A DNA stretch of 41,227 nt from Synergistales bacterium (GTDB lineage Bacteria; Synergistota; Synergistia; Synergistales; Synergistaceae): assembly GCA_026002695.1 (NCBI GenBank), contig BOCB01000008.1, forward strand, positions 1-41,227, given 5' to 3'. Position numbers and translations under genes: made by a program. Below, in pieces: positions 16,448 to 26,374 of the stretch; position 1 is the first letter of the stretch; each line of letters starts with the position of its first letter. Below the pieces are notes generated by a model. It was given only the letters and a program-made list of their open reading frames with translations. It did no database searches and was not told the origin of the DNA.

Positions 16448-17602
16448 TTATGTCGAAAGCTGGGACAGGTTGAATATCGGGAGCAGGACGGCCATGACCA
16501 CGAAGCCGACTATCACTCCGAGGAATATGATTATCAGCGGTTCGGCGAGGCTCGACCATTTCTGCATGGAAGCCTGCGCGAACTCCCACGAGTTGGACGC
16601 CACGCGATCCAAGCAGTCCGGGAGGTTGCCGCCGGTCTCCCCTATCCTCACGATCGCGACTATGTCCTCGGAGAAGCTCCCCTGTCTTTCGAGGCTCTGC
16701 GAGAAGCGGTATCCCTTGCGCACCTCATCGGCAAGGAACGGGATGCGCCCTTTCTGCGGATCGATGGGAGCCGACATTTCGAGCGCCTGCACGAGCGGCA
16801 CGCCGCTCTTGATGAGCGTAGCTATCTGTGAAAAAAGGAGCGATACCGTGAGCTGGTTGCGCACCTCGCGGAACAGCGGAATCGATATGCTTTTCCCCTT
16901 TTTTTTCATATAATACCGGGCGAGGAATATAAAAGCTATGAGCGGCAGTATGCTGTACTTGATGAAGGACGACATGAAGAGCAAGGCGCGCGTAACCATC
17001 GGCAGCTCGCCCCCGGAGTCCGTGACGAGCGAAGTGAGTTGCGGGACAACGTATGTTATAAGGAATATGACGACGAATATGCCGACGACGAGCATCATCA
17101 GCGGGTAAGTTAGCGCTGACTGTATCCTTCGGCGCAAGTTTACCTCGCTCTGGAGAAGCGACGACGCGCGCTCCAATATCTCAGGCAGCGACGACGAGCG
17201 CTCCCCCGACTCGACCATGCCGACGAGCGACGGCCTGAATACTCCGGTCGCAGTCATCGTCTGCGCGAGCGAACGCCCTCCCTCGACGGACTCGCGCAGC
17301 TCCGCGAAGACGCTCTTCAAATGCTTGTTCCTCGTCTGACGCTCAAGCAAACGCAGAACCTCCGTCAGCGACAGACCGCTGCGCAGAAACGCGGACAGCA
17401 TTGTGCAGAACGTCTGTTGAGCCTCCAACGGCAAACGCTTTACCTTAACGCCGCCGGAATCTTTCTTGACAGTCTCAATGGCTGTAGGCACAAACGCCTC
17501 CAACTGGAGCGCCTTAATAAGCTCGCTCTCGCTCGGCGCGTCCCTGCTGATTGTTTTCAGGCTGCCCTTTGAGTCGTAACCCTTTACCTTGAACTGCGGC
17601 AT
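16448..17602 (-). CDS. gspF: Type II secretion inner-membrane platform protein GspF
   Basis: The 384-aa protein has the N-terminal FKVKGYDSKG start, two T2SSF repeats (LSAFLRSGLSLTEVLRLLERQ and IATLIKSGVPLVQALEMSA) and three hydrophobic helices, ending VVMAVLLPIFNLSQL. It is the polytopic platform that couples the GspE ATPase to the pseudopilus. It is the last gene of the operon, 6 nt after gspE. PilC of type IV pili is homologous, but the neighbours (C, K, L, M, N) favour a secretion system. Confidence 0.93.
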   Translation of the reverse strand: MPQFKVKGYDSKGSLKTISRDAPSESELIKALQLEAFVPTAIETVKKDSGGVKVKRLPLEAQQTFCTMLSAFLRSGLSLTEVLRLLERQTRNKHLKSVFAELRESVEGGRSLAQTMTATGVFRPSLVGMVESGERSSSLPEILERASSLLQSEVNLRRRIQSALTYPLMMLVVGIFVVIFLITYVVPQLTSLVTDSGGELPMVTRALLFMSSFIKYSILPLIAFIFLARYYMKKKGKSISIPLFREVRNQLTVSLLFSQIATLIKSGVPLVQALEMSAPIDPQKGRIPFLADEVRKGYRFSQSLERQGSFSEDIVAIVRIGETGGNLPDCLDRVASNSWEFAQASMQKWSSLAEPLIIIFLGVIVGFVVMAVLLPIFNLSQLST

Positions 17603-17608
17603 TTATAT

Positions 17609-19108
17609 TTAAGCCTCGCCCACGACGCGCAGCATCTCTTCCGGCGTTGTCTTCCCGGACGAGACGCTTTCCACTCCTATTTGAAGGAGGGTACGCATCC
17701 CGTTTTGCGCGGCAAGCGCCTTTAGTTCAGAAATCGGCACGCCCGACGATATGGCGTCTGCCAACTCCGGAGACACGTCAAACTGCTCGTAAAGGCCGAA
17801 ACGCCCTCTGTAACCGCTGCCGCCGCACTCCGCGCATCCTCTCCCCCGATACACGCGCTCCACTCCGTATTTTTTCATAGCGGCGGGAGCTTCCATCGCC
17901 TCACCGCACTTCGGGCAGACGCGCCTCACCAATCGCTGAGCCACTACGCCAAGCAGCGATCCGGCTATCAGGTACGGCTCTATCCCCATATCGACCAATC
18001 GTGATACGGCGCTGACCGAGTCGTTGGTGTGCAGCGTGGACAGAACCAAATGCCCCGTCAGCGACGACTGTATGCCTATATGCGCCGTCTCGAAGTCCCT
18101 CATTTCGCCTATCATTATTATGTCGGGATCCTGACGCAGTATCGAGCGCAAAGCGCTCGCGAACGTCACTCCGGCCTTCTCGTTTACGTGTACCTGTCCG
18201 ACTCCGGGAAGGTCGTACTCTATAGGGTCTTCGACGGTTATGACGTTGACCTCGGGACGGGCGAGAGCCTGCAATATAGCGTAAAGGGACGTGCTCTTTC
18301 CGGAGCCTGTCGGCCCGGTGAGGAGTATCATGCCGTGCGGGTTGCGTATGAGCGCGTCGAGCTTTGCCTTTTCCTCCCCGGCCATGCCGAGATCCTCCAA
18401 GGTCAAAAGCCCCCTCGCCTTGTCCAATATGCGCATGACTATGCGTTCGCCGTGCTGTGTCGGAAGCGAGCTCACGCGTATGTCCACGGCGCGGTCGCCG
18501 AGCGATATGCCTATCCTGCCGTCCTGAGGGATAAAGCGCTCCGCTATGTCCATCTTCGCCATGACCTTTATGCGGCTCGTCACGGGAGATTGATGTCCCT
18601 TGGTCAATTCATATCTGTTGTGCAGCACGCCGTCTATGCGATAGCGCACGACTATTCCATCCTCAAACGGCTCCAAGTGAATGTCGGTGGCGCGCTCCTT
18701 GATGGCCTCGAGCAATATGCCGTTCACGAGTTTGATGACAGGCGCGTCAACGGTGTCGCTCATAACCTCCTGCCTCGCGAGCTGCGACAGGTCGTCAACG
18801 GATTCGATGGCGCTCAGAGTTTCGTCGGCGACCCCGCTTTTAAGATCATACAGATCCCTTATAACAGCCGCGACCTCGCGTTCGGGATGTATGACGACAA
18901 CCGCGGTCTTGCCGGCGCCTGTGGCGAATATCTGCGCGTCAAGCGCTGACGCCGCGTTGGAAACGGCTATCACCATTTTGTCGCCGAGTATCTCGATCGG
19001 TATAAAACCTTTCTCGCGGAGCGCGTCAACACTGACCCCCTTGGGTATCAGCTCCATCACCTGTTCGGCGGAGGGCAGTTTTTTCGCGAGGACGTTCTGC
19101 TCGTTCAT
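17609..19108 (-). CDS. gspE: Type II secretion assembly ATPase GspE
   Basis: The 499-aa cytoplasmic hexameric ATPase powers pseudopilus assembly. An N-terminal domain (1-90) is followed by the N2 region, Walker A GPTGSGKST (265-273), the Asp box around TVEDPIEYDLPG (291-302), Walker B DPDIIMIGEMRD (327-338), the His box STLHTND (357-363) and a tetracysteine zinc module CPKC (398-401) / CAEC (425-428). All catalytic motifs are intact. It begins 6 nt after the secretin gene. PilB would look similar; operon context decides. Confidence 0.95.
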   Translation of the reverse strand: MNEQNVLAKKLPSAEQVMELIPKGVSVDALREKGFIPIEILGDKMVIAVSNAASALDAQIFATGAGKTAVVVIHPEREVAAVIRDLYDLKSGVADETLSAIESVDDLSQLARQEVMSDTVDAPVIKLVNGILLEAIKERATDIHLEPFEDGIVVRYRIDGVLHNRYELTKGHQSPVTSRIKVMAKMDIAERFIPQDGRIGISLGDRAVDIRVSSLPTQHGERIVMRILDKARGLLTLEDLGMAGEEKAKLDALIRNPHGMILLTGPTGSGKSTSLYAILQALARPEVNVITVEDPIEYDLPGVGQVHVNEKAGVTFASALRSILRQDPDIIMIGEMRDFETAHIGIQSSLTGHLVLSTLHTNDSVSAVSRLVDMGIEPYLIAGSLLGVVAQRLVRRVCPKCGEAMEAPAAMKKYGVERVYRGRGCAECGGSGYRGRFGLYEQFDVSPELADAISSGVPISELKALAAQNGMRTLLQIGVESVSSGKTTPEEMLRVVGEA

Positions 19109-19114
19109 CTATAA

Positions 19115-21169
19115 TTAGTTCTGCGCGGAACTCTGATCGCCGGATACGGCAGTGTTGGTCTCAGCGTCATTGTCAGGCGCGGCGGACTTAATATCATCGC
19201 TCTTTGTTATCATCATTTCCTTCGGTACGCCCTCGACCTTGTTCGCCTTGTCGAACTGATCCTTATTAAGCTCCAGAGTGTTAGCCTCCCCGACACTCAT
19301 TTTATTGCCTGTCGTAGCCTCTATTGTGGCCTGTGTCGCCGCTTCGGGCGTCTCCAAGATAAGCGGGGTGAGGAATACCATCAGCTCCATTTTTTCCCGG
19401 TCCCTCCCGTTGCTCTTAAAGAGATTGCCAACCAATGGGATATACGACAGACCGGGCACCCTGTTTTTGAGGGTACGCTCTGCTTCCCTGATGAGGCCGC
19501 CGAGTATTATCGTCTGGTTGTCGCCCACGATAACATTTGTCTTTATGCGGCGCTTGTTCGTCGTCGGCGCGCTGTCGGCATTGGTACCCACCGGCTCCTC
19601 GACTATCTGTTCGATGTCGAGGGCAACCAAGTTGCCGCTCCTAATATGAGGGGTAACGTTCAGTATAAGGCCGATATCCTTGTACTGATAACTGCTCTGC
19701 GTCGCTGAGGGGTTGCTTACCTCCGAAGTCTTGCCGGTTATCTGAGGTATGACATAACCCACCTGCATCTCGCTCGGCAGGTTGTCGGTGCACATCAGGC
19801 GCGGCATGGAGAGAACGTTCAGCGAGTGAAAGGAACTGAGCATCTTTATGTACGAATAGATGAGCCCCATTCCCTGAGTGTTGGTGGTTGTCGTGATCGC
19901 TCCGCTCGCGGCCGTGTAAGTGTCCTGCTTTGACGTTATCTCTCTGAACCACTGCATGAACTCCATCGGGACGGAGGTATCTCCAAGCACAGCCTGACCG
20001 CCTATCAGAGCGTTACCCTCCGCCGTACCGCCCCACACAGACCAGTCAATGCCCGCGCTGGCCAATTTGGAGAGGTTTACCTCGGCGATGAGTCCTCTCA
20101 GAAGAACCTGCCTCGGCCTCGTGTCCATTTCATCTATGATGTTCTTTATCGCACCGTACTGCTCCATCGGCACGGTAAGAATAAGGCTGTTGCTCGGCAA
20201 ATCGGGGACGACGCTCGTCGGCAGCACGCCCTTCTGATCGGGCTGCATACGAGCCGCTATCGAGAGAACCTGGCTCAACCGCTCGGCCACCGTCTTGGCG
20301 TCGGCGTTCTTAAGCCTGTATATGTGAAAGTTGTCAGCCGTAGCCGGCACATCGAGGCTGGCTATCAACCGCTCCGACTCTAAGAGGGCCTGTCTGCTTC
20401 CGACAAGGATCATCGTTCTGCTCCGTTCGTCCCCTATGGCTATGAGTCCGCCGAGCTTAGAGGACACGTCCTTCGCTATGCCGTTCAAGTGCCCCTCTAC
20501 GAGCTTGGCTGAAGTGTACTTCATCGTTATTGTCTTTATTGCCCTAATGCTGTCGGCCGCGTCAAGCGCCCGTATTATGGTTACGGCTCTGCTCAAAAGC
20601 ACGCCCTTGCCCGACAGAAGCACCGAGCCCGAGGCAATCGGCGAGATGTTGACTCCCTGCACGGTCGCCTTGACAAGGTCCATAACGTAAGCGGGCTTCA
20701 CGTACTTCAGCGGCACTATCTGAACTATCATCTGCTCGCTGGGCGTAACGCTCATTTCGCCTTTTACGACCTGGTTGTCGCTCGACGGCCCCGCGTTTAT
20801 CGGCACGACCTTGGAGAATCCGCCCATACCTTGAAGCGACAGGCCGTTCATCTCCAATACGGAGAGCATGACCTGACGCGCCTCCTTGAGGGTGACGGGC
20901 TTTGGGGATACGACTGAAACGGTGCCTTTCACCGTCGGATTCACGACTATGTTCTCGCCGAGCAGCTCAGACATGAAACGTATGAACTCTATTATGCCGA
21001 GATCCTTGAAGTTGAACTGCACCATGCCCGATGACCGCATGGAACGAGCCGCGCTTATCAGGTTCCGCTCGTCCTGGGGCGACGCGTCCTCAGCCGCGTA
21101 AAGCGTATTCCCTAATCCTATGAGCAATACAAAAATAAAAACGAATATAAACAAGCGCCTATTCCTCAT
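19115..21169 (-). CDS. gspD: Type II secretion outer-membrane secretin GspD
   Basis: The 684-aa protein begins with a signal sequence (RLFIFVFIFVLLIGLGNTLYA). N0 (FNFKDLGIIEFIRFMSELLG), the N1-N3 repeats (IVPLKYVKPAYVMDLVKA, YRLKNADAKTVAERLSQVL) and the secretin core follow. The core contains VLSMPRLMCTDN and the signature VPGLSYIPLVGNLFKSNGRD with EKMELMVFLTPLIL. It forms the outer-membrane exit channel. The Ser/Thr/Asn-rich C-terminal tail of about 70 residues could bind a pilotin, but none is identified here. About 27 nt separate it from the pseudopilin gene upstream. Confidence 0.94.
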   Translation of the reverse strand: MRNRRLFIFVFIFVLLIGLGNTLYAAEDASPQDERNLISAARSMRSSGMVQFNFKDLGIIEFIRFMSELLGENIVVNPTVKGTVSVVSPKPVTLKEARQVMLSVLEMNGLSLQGMGGFSKVVPINAGPSSDNQVVKGEMSVTPSEQMIVQIVPLKYVKPAYVMDLVKATVQGVNISPIASGSVLLSGKGVLLSRAVTIIRALDAADSIRAIKTITMKYTSAKLVEGHLNGIAKDVSSKLGGLIAIGDERSRTMILVGSRQALLESERLIASLDVPATADNFHIYRLKNADAKTVAERLSQVLSIAARMQPDQKGVLPTSVVPDLPSNSLILTVPMEQYGAIKNIIDEMDTRPRQVLLRGLIAEVNLSKLASAGIDWSVWGGTAEGNALIGGQAVLGDTSVPMEFMQWFREITSKQDTYTAASGAITTTTNTQGMGLIYSYIKMLSSFHSLNVLSMPRLMCTDNLPSEMQVGYVIPQITGKTSEVSNPSATQSSYQYKDIGLILNVTPHIRSGNLVALDIEQIVEEPVGTNADSAPTTNKRRIKTNVIVGDNQTIILGGLIREAERTLKNRVPGLSYIPLVGNLFKSNGRDREKMELMVFLTPLILETPEAATQATIEATTGNKMSVGEANTLELNKDQFDKANKVEGVPKEMMITKSDDIKSAAPDNDAETNTAVSGDQSSAQN

Positions 21170-21196
21170 GCAATCCTCTCCTTACGAAAACATTCA

Positions 21197-21676
21197 TTAT
21201 TTTGTATCGCCCGAAGTGCCGCTTCCTCCCGCGCTGTCGTTTGATACGGCAAGGCGCGGCGCTGTATTTTCAGGGGGCAGGAAGAGTTTTATGATACTGT
21301 TCCCTTTCTTTATCTCCAGCTCCCTCCACTCACGATTTTTACCGGTAATCGCGTCCGTGTTCGCCGAGGTTGGCAGTGATTCGTAAACGCCGGTAAGATT
21401 CAATTCCTTCAAGTCAAGTTTGCCGTCAAATTGCAGACCCTCGATCTTTTTCTCCTCTATCTTCCAGGACACATCGTTGCTTGCGCCGCTCTTCTCATCA
21501 GGATGAATGACCGCTTCAGACATATATGTGTTCGCCGAGCGCAGAAGATCCTCCTTTATCCTGACATCGCGCAACCCGCGCTCGGAAATGGTGACAAGTT
21601 TCAGCGATGCCGTCACGACAAGGCCGAGCAACAATACGGCCAGCATCGTCTCTATCATAGTGAAGCCCTTTTTCAT
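21197..21676 (-). CDS. gspI: Minor pseudopilin (GspI-like)
   Basis: The 159-aa protein carries a type III (prepilin) signal: MKKG, the cleavage site before FTMIETMLAVLLLGLVV, and the conserved Glu at +5. The start overlaps the stop of gspC by ATGA, implying translational coupling. The C-terminal domain is short, with no disulphide cysteines. GspI is the best guess from the MIE sequence and operon position; GspH cannot be excluded. A prepilin peptidase must process it, and none is encoded here. Confidence 0.8.
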   Translation of the reverse strand: MKKGFTMIETMLAVLLLGLVVTASLKLVTISERGLRDVRIKEDLLRSANTYMSEAVIHPDEKSGASNDVSWKIEEKKIEGLQFDGKLDLKELNLTGVYESLPTSANTDAITGKNREWRELEIKKGNSIIKLFLPPENTAPRLAVSNDSAGGSGTSGDTK

Positions 21677-22614
21677 TTTACGGCGTAACCGAGTTTTCCC
21701 TCTCCGGAATCACGCTTCAGGTTTACGTCAAACCTCGCCGCCGACATCATTGAGTTTATGACATTACCCATATCCTGCGCGTTATTCATGTTTATGCCGT
21801 TTATGCCGACGATCACATCTCCGGCCTTTACCCCAAGCTGCCCGAGCAAGCTGTCCGGAGCGATTCTCTCTACCTTCATGCCGCCTTCCTGAGGAATAAG
21901 CCTCATCTTCGCGAGCTCTCCATACGGATTTTGTACGAGGCTGTTCACGCTTTCGCGCGTTATCGCCCCGTCGCCGCCGTTGAATACGGCGGCTGTTATA
22001 GCCTGATTTTGACTGGGCGCCGCCCGGGGAGGCGGATTCTGCGCGGTTTGAGGCGCCGCGCTCCCGCCCATGTTCAGATAGAGCGTATAGTCCTTGCCGT
22101 CTCTGCTGAGAGAGACCGAGTTAGCGTCAACTGTTTCCAGCACATACCCTCCAAATTCCTGCAAGCGCAATACAAGATTTGGCTCCTTACCCTTCTCCGA
22201 ACTGATCCACGCCCCAACTCGCGGCAGTGTGCCGTGCAATGAAAAAGAACTTATCTCAGACACACTGCTCGCTTCGGCGCCCTCGGCTAATTTTGGATCG
22301 TTTTGCTGCACTCCGAACGCGGTGAAACTTATAGCGGAAGCAGTTGCCGCGGTTTGCCCGGACTCCGTGAAAAGCTTCACCGGAAGGCGCGCGACAACGG
22401 ACGCAAACTGGGATTCAACCTCCATAGCGCCGCGCAGGGCAATCCCCGAGAGAAGCGAACATATTGCAAAAGCCGCTATCATAGAGATTATAAGCAAGTA
22501 TGGGTAAGGAGAGCTCGCGGCCGCGGCAAGGATACCCTGCATTTTAGAGTCTCGTGACGGCTTTCCCGTAAGCCAGTCCATATTCAGCTTCAATTTATTT
22601 TTCAGCGGCGGCAT
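21673..22614 (-). CDS. gspC: Type II secretion protein GspC (HR and PDZ domains)
   Basis: The 313-aa protein has a cytoplasmic N-terminus, one membrane helix (PYLLIISMIAAFAICSLLSGI), a homology region around FSLHGTLPRVGAWIS and KEPNLVLRLQEFGGYVLETV, a proline/Gln linker and a C-terminal PDZ domain (DSLLGQLGVKAGDVIVGING). GspC bridges the inner-membrane assembly to the secretin. The start overlaps the end of gspN by 20 nt and the end overlaps gspI by ATGA. Confidence 0.88.
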   Translation of the reverse strand: MPPLKNKLKLNMDWLTGKPSRDSKMQGILAAAASSPYPYLLIISMIAAFAICSLLSGIALRGAMEVESQFASVVARLPVKLFTESGQTAATASAISFTAFGVQQNDPKLAEGAEASSVSEISSFSLHGTLPRVGAWISSEKGKEPNLVLRLQEFGGYVLETVDANSVSLSRDGKDYTLYLNMGGSAAPQTAQNPPPRAAPSQNQAITAAVFNGGDGAITRESVNSLVQNPYGELAKMRLIPQEGGMKVERIAPDSLLGQLGVKAGDVIVGINGINMNNAQDMGNVINSMMSAARFDVNLKRDSGEGKLGYAVK

Positions 22615-23206
22615 TTTGCTTCAGTCTCCATTCGTTGGCCCCGGCCCTCTCGAAAAAGCCCGCGAAACCCATCATCATATCCAAGTTATCCGGCACTTTT
22701 ATTATGAGCGCGTTATTACTAACGCCGTCACGAGTATACTCTATATCACCGAGGATGCCTATATCCCCTTCTATGGACACATTGGAGAAAATGACTCCGT
22801 CTCCCGCAGACGTAACTTTCAGTCTGCCGCCGTCGTGACGTAATTTATGCCCGGTATCTATCGCCGTCTCTCCGGAGCGCAGCCACACATATAGGCTCAA
22901 TCCCCCCGAGAGCAGACTCGACAGCGGCAGCACTCTCACGGTTATCTCTGACACCGAGGTCTTCGAGAGCACGCTATTCAGGCTTACGTCACTTATAGTG
23001 TACGTTGGAATCAATACCCCGCTCACACTGATACCGTTGTAATCGAGATAGACGTTCTTCTCGGCTGCGGCAAGGCGCGCTTTCTCAATCGCGTAAACGC
23101 CGAAGCTATCCCAGGGAGCGAATACCCACATCCCTCCGATAAACGCGATAAGCGTGAACAGGCAGGCCGTTGATATTTTTAGCATCTTATGGCTGAATTT
23201 CCTCAT
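22595..23206 (-). CDS. gspN: Type II secretion system protein GspN
   Basis: The 203-aa protein has one N-terminal membrane helix (STACLFTLIAFIGGMWVFAP) and a periplasmic beta-rich domain with LPLSSLLSGGLSLYVWLRSGE and DIGILGDIEYTRDG, the pattern of the GspN family. GspN is present only in some type II systems and its role is unclear. It lies between gspM and gspC, with the normal order reversed relative to Proteobacteria. Confidence 0.8.
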   Translation of the reverse strand: MRKFSHKMLKISTACLFTLIAFIGGMWVFAPWDSFGVYAIEKARLAAAEKNVYLDYNGISVSGVLIPTYTISDVSLNSVLSKTSVSEITVRVLPLSSLLSGGLSLYVWLRSGETAIDTGHKLRHDGGRLKVTSAGDGVIFSNVSIEGDIGILGDIEYTRDGVSNNALIIKVPDNLDMMMGFAGFFERAGANEWRLKQNAAAEK

Positions 23207-23218
23207 GGATTCTTTACG

Positions 23219-23683
23219 CTACTCCAATAAAAACGTCGCGCTCAAGGTCGTTCCGTCCTTGTTCACGAGGCTCTTTATCTCAGCGGTCTTTATTCTGACG
23301 CCTTTTTTTTCAAACTCATCAATAAGGCTGTTTGCCTCGCTCCCATATAATCCGTCTATCTGAATTGAAACCCCTGCCGAGTTCGACTGGAGCTGGCGCA
23401 CTCTGTCACGCAACCCCAGGGCGTCTGTTATGGACGTGGCCGAGCCCAGAGTGTTCTCACCGCTCTCCGACACCACCGCGCCGCCCGACAGCGCCGCCCT
23501 GTAAGCCGCGCCTGAACGGATTATCTGTCCGCCGTCAATAACACTGCGCGATATATCGCCGGCAGAGCCGGTGAGTTGAATTGCCAGCGCTATAACGATG
23601 AGCCACATAACGAACGCCGCTCCGAATATATACAGCAGCCGCCGAGTATCAGGAGCATCCCTAAGCTCTGATACGCTTATCAT
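23219..23683 (-). CDS. gspM: GspM-like inner-membrane protein
   Basis: The 154-aa bitopic protein has a short cytoplasmic N-terminus, one helix (RLLYIFGAAFVMWLIVIALAI), a short helical region and a ferredoxin-like C-terminal domain (VSIQIDGLYGSEANSLIDEFEKKGVRI). This is the GspM/PilO fold. The start overlaps the gspL stop by ATGA. Sequence similarity is weak in this family, so the call rests on architecture and position. Confidence 0.75.
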   Translation of the reverse strand: MISVSELRDAPDTRRLLYIFGAAFVMWLIVIALAIQLTGSAGDISRSVIDGGQIIRSGAAYRAALSGGAVVSESGENTLGSATSITDALGLRDRVRQLQSNSAGVSIQIDGLYGSEANSLIDEFEKKGVRIKTAEIKSLVNKDGTTLSATFLLE

Positions 23684-24852
23684 TTTCTATCACTCCTTGA
23701 CGAACCCTTTGCCGCCGCCGAAAGGGAAATGCTGAAGCGCAGTTTTCCTCCCGGTATCAACTGAGTATTGTCGGATTTAAATGACAAACCTTTTGCTTCG
23801 AGGGAGCTCTTCAGTTTCTGTATCTGTTCGTTCCCCAACGCGGTGCCTGTGATGTCTGTGTTGTCGCCGCTGTACTTTATGTCGTCTATCGTTATATCGC
23901 CGGATATGCCGAGTTCTTCCCACGCTGACGAAACTATTCTCATTACAGCCCCGAAAGACATTCCCCCGCCGGAATCACGCAGGGACCTCATCTTAGCCAA
24001 GACAGACGACATTGGCTGCCGAGATGTTTCGCCGAACGATCTGGAATATATCTCCTCCGCGAACTCCTGCCCGCCCTCCGATATTCCGGCGTTATACAAG
24101 CATACCCCGCCGGTCAGGATAAGCATGAAACATGCAGCGGCTATCGCCGCCTTGCCTGTTCTCGACAGGGATACGATAAGTTTTTCCCGCCTCTCCAAGA
24201 GTTTGGAGCCTCTGTTCGAAAGATCGAGCTGTTCGTAAGCGGGACAAGCATCAAGAGTTCTGCGTCCGGCGCCCTGCAGTTCATCTGCCAACATAGTCCC
24301 CTCATCAATCACGACGACATCGTCAACGCTCTTTCCTTGTCCTTCGATATAGGCAACCGCTGCCTCTTCTTCGGCTTCCGGAGTGCTGTCCCCGGCGTCT
24401 GACGTCCTGTAGTACATTGGCACCCAATCATCAAGCCACACAGCGGTTATTACGCCGCAGCCTTTCCAGATTATCAGTCCCGAACCGCCAACCTCCGCCG
24501 CGTAGGCAAGCGGAGCGGGCCAGACCAATATATCGCCGCTGCCGCACACGGCAACGTCGTTCTCCAACAGTGAGGCCTCATCGCCAAAGAGTATGAAGGC
24601 GCAGCCGGACGATGATTTTTTAGCGCTTTTCAGAAAAAACGGTATTATCGACACATCATTGATTCCGTCGCCGAGAAGAGGACGGAATTGCAGTCTCAGA
24701 GCGTCACGCACCTTCGATATGCCTCTGAATGGAAAGGCGAATGAGTACACGGAAATCTTTCTGAATGGATACAGCAACACTCCGCCTGTCCCAAGCGGCG
24801 CACCGGCGGATTCATCGCCAAAGAGAACGAAATTGCGCTCGTATTTCTTCAT
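23680..24852 (-). CDS. gspL: GspL-like inner-membrane protein
   Basis: The 390-aa protein has a cytoplasmic domain of about 240 residues with the degenerate actin-like pattern of GspL (FRGISKVRDALRLQFRPLL early, GGSGLIIWKGCGVITAVWLD in the middle), one membrane helix (AAIAAACFMLILTGGVCLY) and a periplasmic ferredoxin-like domain (DITIDDIKYSGDNTDITGTA). GspL docks the GspE ATPase to the membrane and pairs with GspM, the next gene. Confidence 0.82.
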   Translation of the reverse strand: MKKYERNFVLFGDESAGAPLGTGGVLLYPFRKISVYSFAFPFRGISKVRDALRLQFRPLLGDGINDVSIIPFFLKSAKKSSSGCAFILFGDEASLLENDVAVCGSGDILVWPAPLAYAAEVGGSGLIIWKGCGVITAVWLDDWVPMYYRTSDAGDSTPEAEEEAAVAYIEGQGKSVDDVVVIDEGTMLADELQGAGRRTLDACPAYEQLDLSNRGSKLLERREKLIVSLSRTGKAAIAAACFMLILTGGVCLYNAGISEGGQEFAEEIYSRSFGETSRQPMSSVLAKMRSLRDSGGGMSFGAVMRIVSSAWEELGISGDITIDDIKYSGDNTDITGTALGNEQIQKLKSSLEAKGLSFKSDNTQLIPGGKLRFSISLSAAAKGSSRSDRK

Positions 24853-24859
24853 TGTCCGT

Positions 24860-25771
24860 CTACTCTCTCCAATATATTATCTGACATTTAGGAGCACGCT
24901 TCATCATTATAGCGAAATTATGCTCCCTTCCCAAGTGCCCTACACTCATTCTTACCAAAAAATAATCACTCTTGAAAGCGATCACATTATTCAGCCGCAC
25001 AGCCGCCGTCTTCGGAAACGATGTCATGCCTGCTATATCGTCGGCCTTAGCCGCGTTGTTTTTAGACCTGTAGTCCATCATCGAGTCCAGCACCGCGCCC
25101 CATATATCAGGGTCAAGGATGGACAGAACGTGGCGCGGAACGAGGTTAAAATTTATTTTTTCGCCGCCATAGACGGTAAAAAAATCCGACAGGGACGGAT
25201 CTCCGTTCTTGTTTCCATACAAAAGCGCCGCGTTGACCTCCGGCAGTATGAGCAGCTCGCTGAGGTCACTTATCATACCGTTGGCGTTGCCCGTTTCCTC
25301 CCTGCCGCCCGTCCTGGGTTCTGAATCCTTGTCCAGAAAGTCGAGAACGATCGGCGCTATATCTTCTTTGTCCAATATCTCCCAAATTTTCTCCCAAGCA
25401 TACTCGTATTCCTTTTTTATAGTAACGCCGTCCGGCAGGAATATCGCGTTTATGGGTATGAGCGCATCCTGCGGCATGATGTTTATAATAACCTTCCAAT
25501 CGTCAAAACGCAATACCAAAGGCACTCCGGTGTATAATTTCTCTCGCGCCGAGTCGAACGCGTTTGTATCCCCGGCTATCCAATCAGAGACATCATTGCA
25601 GGCCACGACGGCAAGCGTCCTCGCCTGAAGAGCGAATTCCCGATCGGAGACCTTGCGCATCTGAGTCTTGGCGAAGAGAGCGAAACTCGCCGCCGCTCCA
25701 AGGAAGAGCGTCGACGCCATGAGCACCGATATGAGTATGAAGCCCTTAGAACTTCGGCAGCCATACGTCAT
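24860..25771 (-). CDS. gspK: Minor pseudopilin GspK
   Basis: The 303-aa size is far larger than other pseudopilins, as GspK usually is. A prepilin-like signal (SSKG before FILISVLMASTLFLGAAASFA) is followed by a large helical domain. Segments such as LIPINAIFLP, KINFNLVPRHVLSIL and DDIAGM match the GspK type (GGxINxNTA-like region). It should cap the pseudopilus tip with GspI and GspJ. The start overlaps gspJ by 26 nt. The usual Glu at +5 is not seen (FILIS), which is known for GspK. Confidence 0.85.
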   Translation of the reverse strand: MTYGCRSSKGFILISVLMASTLFLGAAASFALFAKTQMRKVSDREFALQARTLAVVACNDVSDWIAGDTNAFDSAREKLYTGVPLVLRFDDWKVIINIMPQDALIPINAIFLPDGVTIKKEYEYAWEKIWEILDKEDIAPIVLDFLDKDSEPRTGGREETGNANGMISDLSELLILPEVNAALLYGNKNGDPSLSDFFTVYGGEKINFNLVPRHVLSILDPDIWGAVLDSMMDYRSKNNAAKADDIAGMTSFPKTAAVRLNNVIAFKSDYFLVRMSVGHLGREHNFAIMMKRAPKCQIIYWRE

Positions 25772-26360
25772 ATGTCTTTTCCTCCGCGCTGTCCTTAAAG
25801 GTCAGGATTATACGCAATGCTTGAGGTATCCCGCCCGAATAAGACTCCGCCCAATCCTGATCCGAGAGAGCGAGAAATCTGACACCGGTCACACCGTCTA
25901 ATATCAGCTTTGAATTTTCGAATGGAAACTCAGTAATGTCGCTTGACCCGGCCGTTACGTCGGGCGAAAGCAGCCAACGATACAAACCGTCCTTATATTT
26001 GCTGCGGTCAAAGAGTTCGTCCGGCGGCAGGCCATACACGACAGTACCGGCGGGACGCATTGACTGGGCGGGCGTCAGCGTCCGCAGAAAGAGATAGTCC
26101 CTCTTATCATTGAGACCTTCTTTATGCTGTACCTTGACGGAGGCGCCTCCTAGCAGCGAGCTCACGCCCCTCGTGTCGAGGTATATGCTGTTTACGGCGT
26201 CCTCCTCGCGATTGGCTTTTGTAAAATCCTTCACTCCGGAGGACATCGTCCTCGCGGTGTACATAAGCGGCACGAGGCCAATGACGGCTATCAGGCACGC
26301 TATCCCGACCACAACCATTATCTCGACAAACGTAAACGCCGCTCTTTTTCCGGTCGTCAT
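25746..26360 (-). CDS. gspJ: Minor pseudopilin GspJ-like
   Basis: The 204-aa protein has a prepilin signal with AAFTFVEIMVVVGIACLIAVI, conserved Glu at +5 and a beta-rich globular domain ending in RIILTFKDSAEEKTYDVWLP. Size and position before gspK fit GspJ. It is the first pseudopilin of the operon, 14 nt after the O-antigen-ligase-like gene. Confidence 0.8.
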   Translation of the reverse strand: MTTGKRAAFTFVEIMVVVGIACLIAVIGLVPLMYTARTMSSGVKDFTKANREEDAVNSIYLDTRGVSSLLGGASVKVQHKEGLNDKRDYLFLRTLTPAQSMRPAGTVVYGLPPDELFDRSKYKDGLYRWLLSPDVTAGSSDITEFPFENSKLILDGVTGVRFLALSDQDWAESYSGGIPQALRIILTFKDSAEEKTYDVWLPKF

Positions 26361-26374
26361 CGCAAAAAAATGGT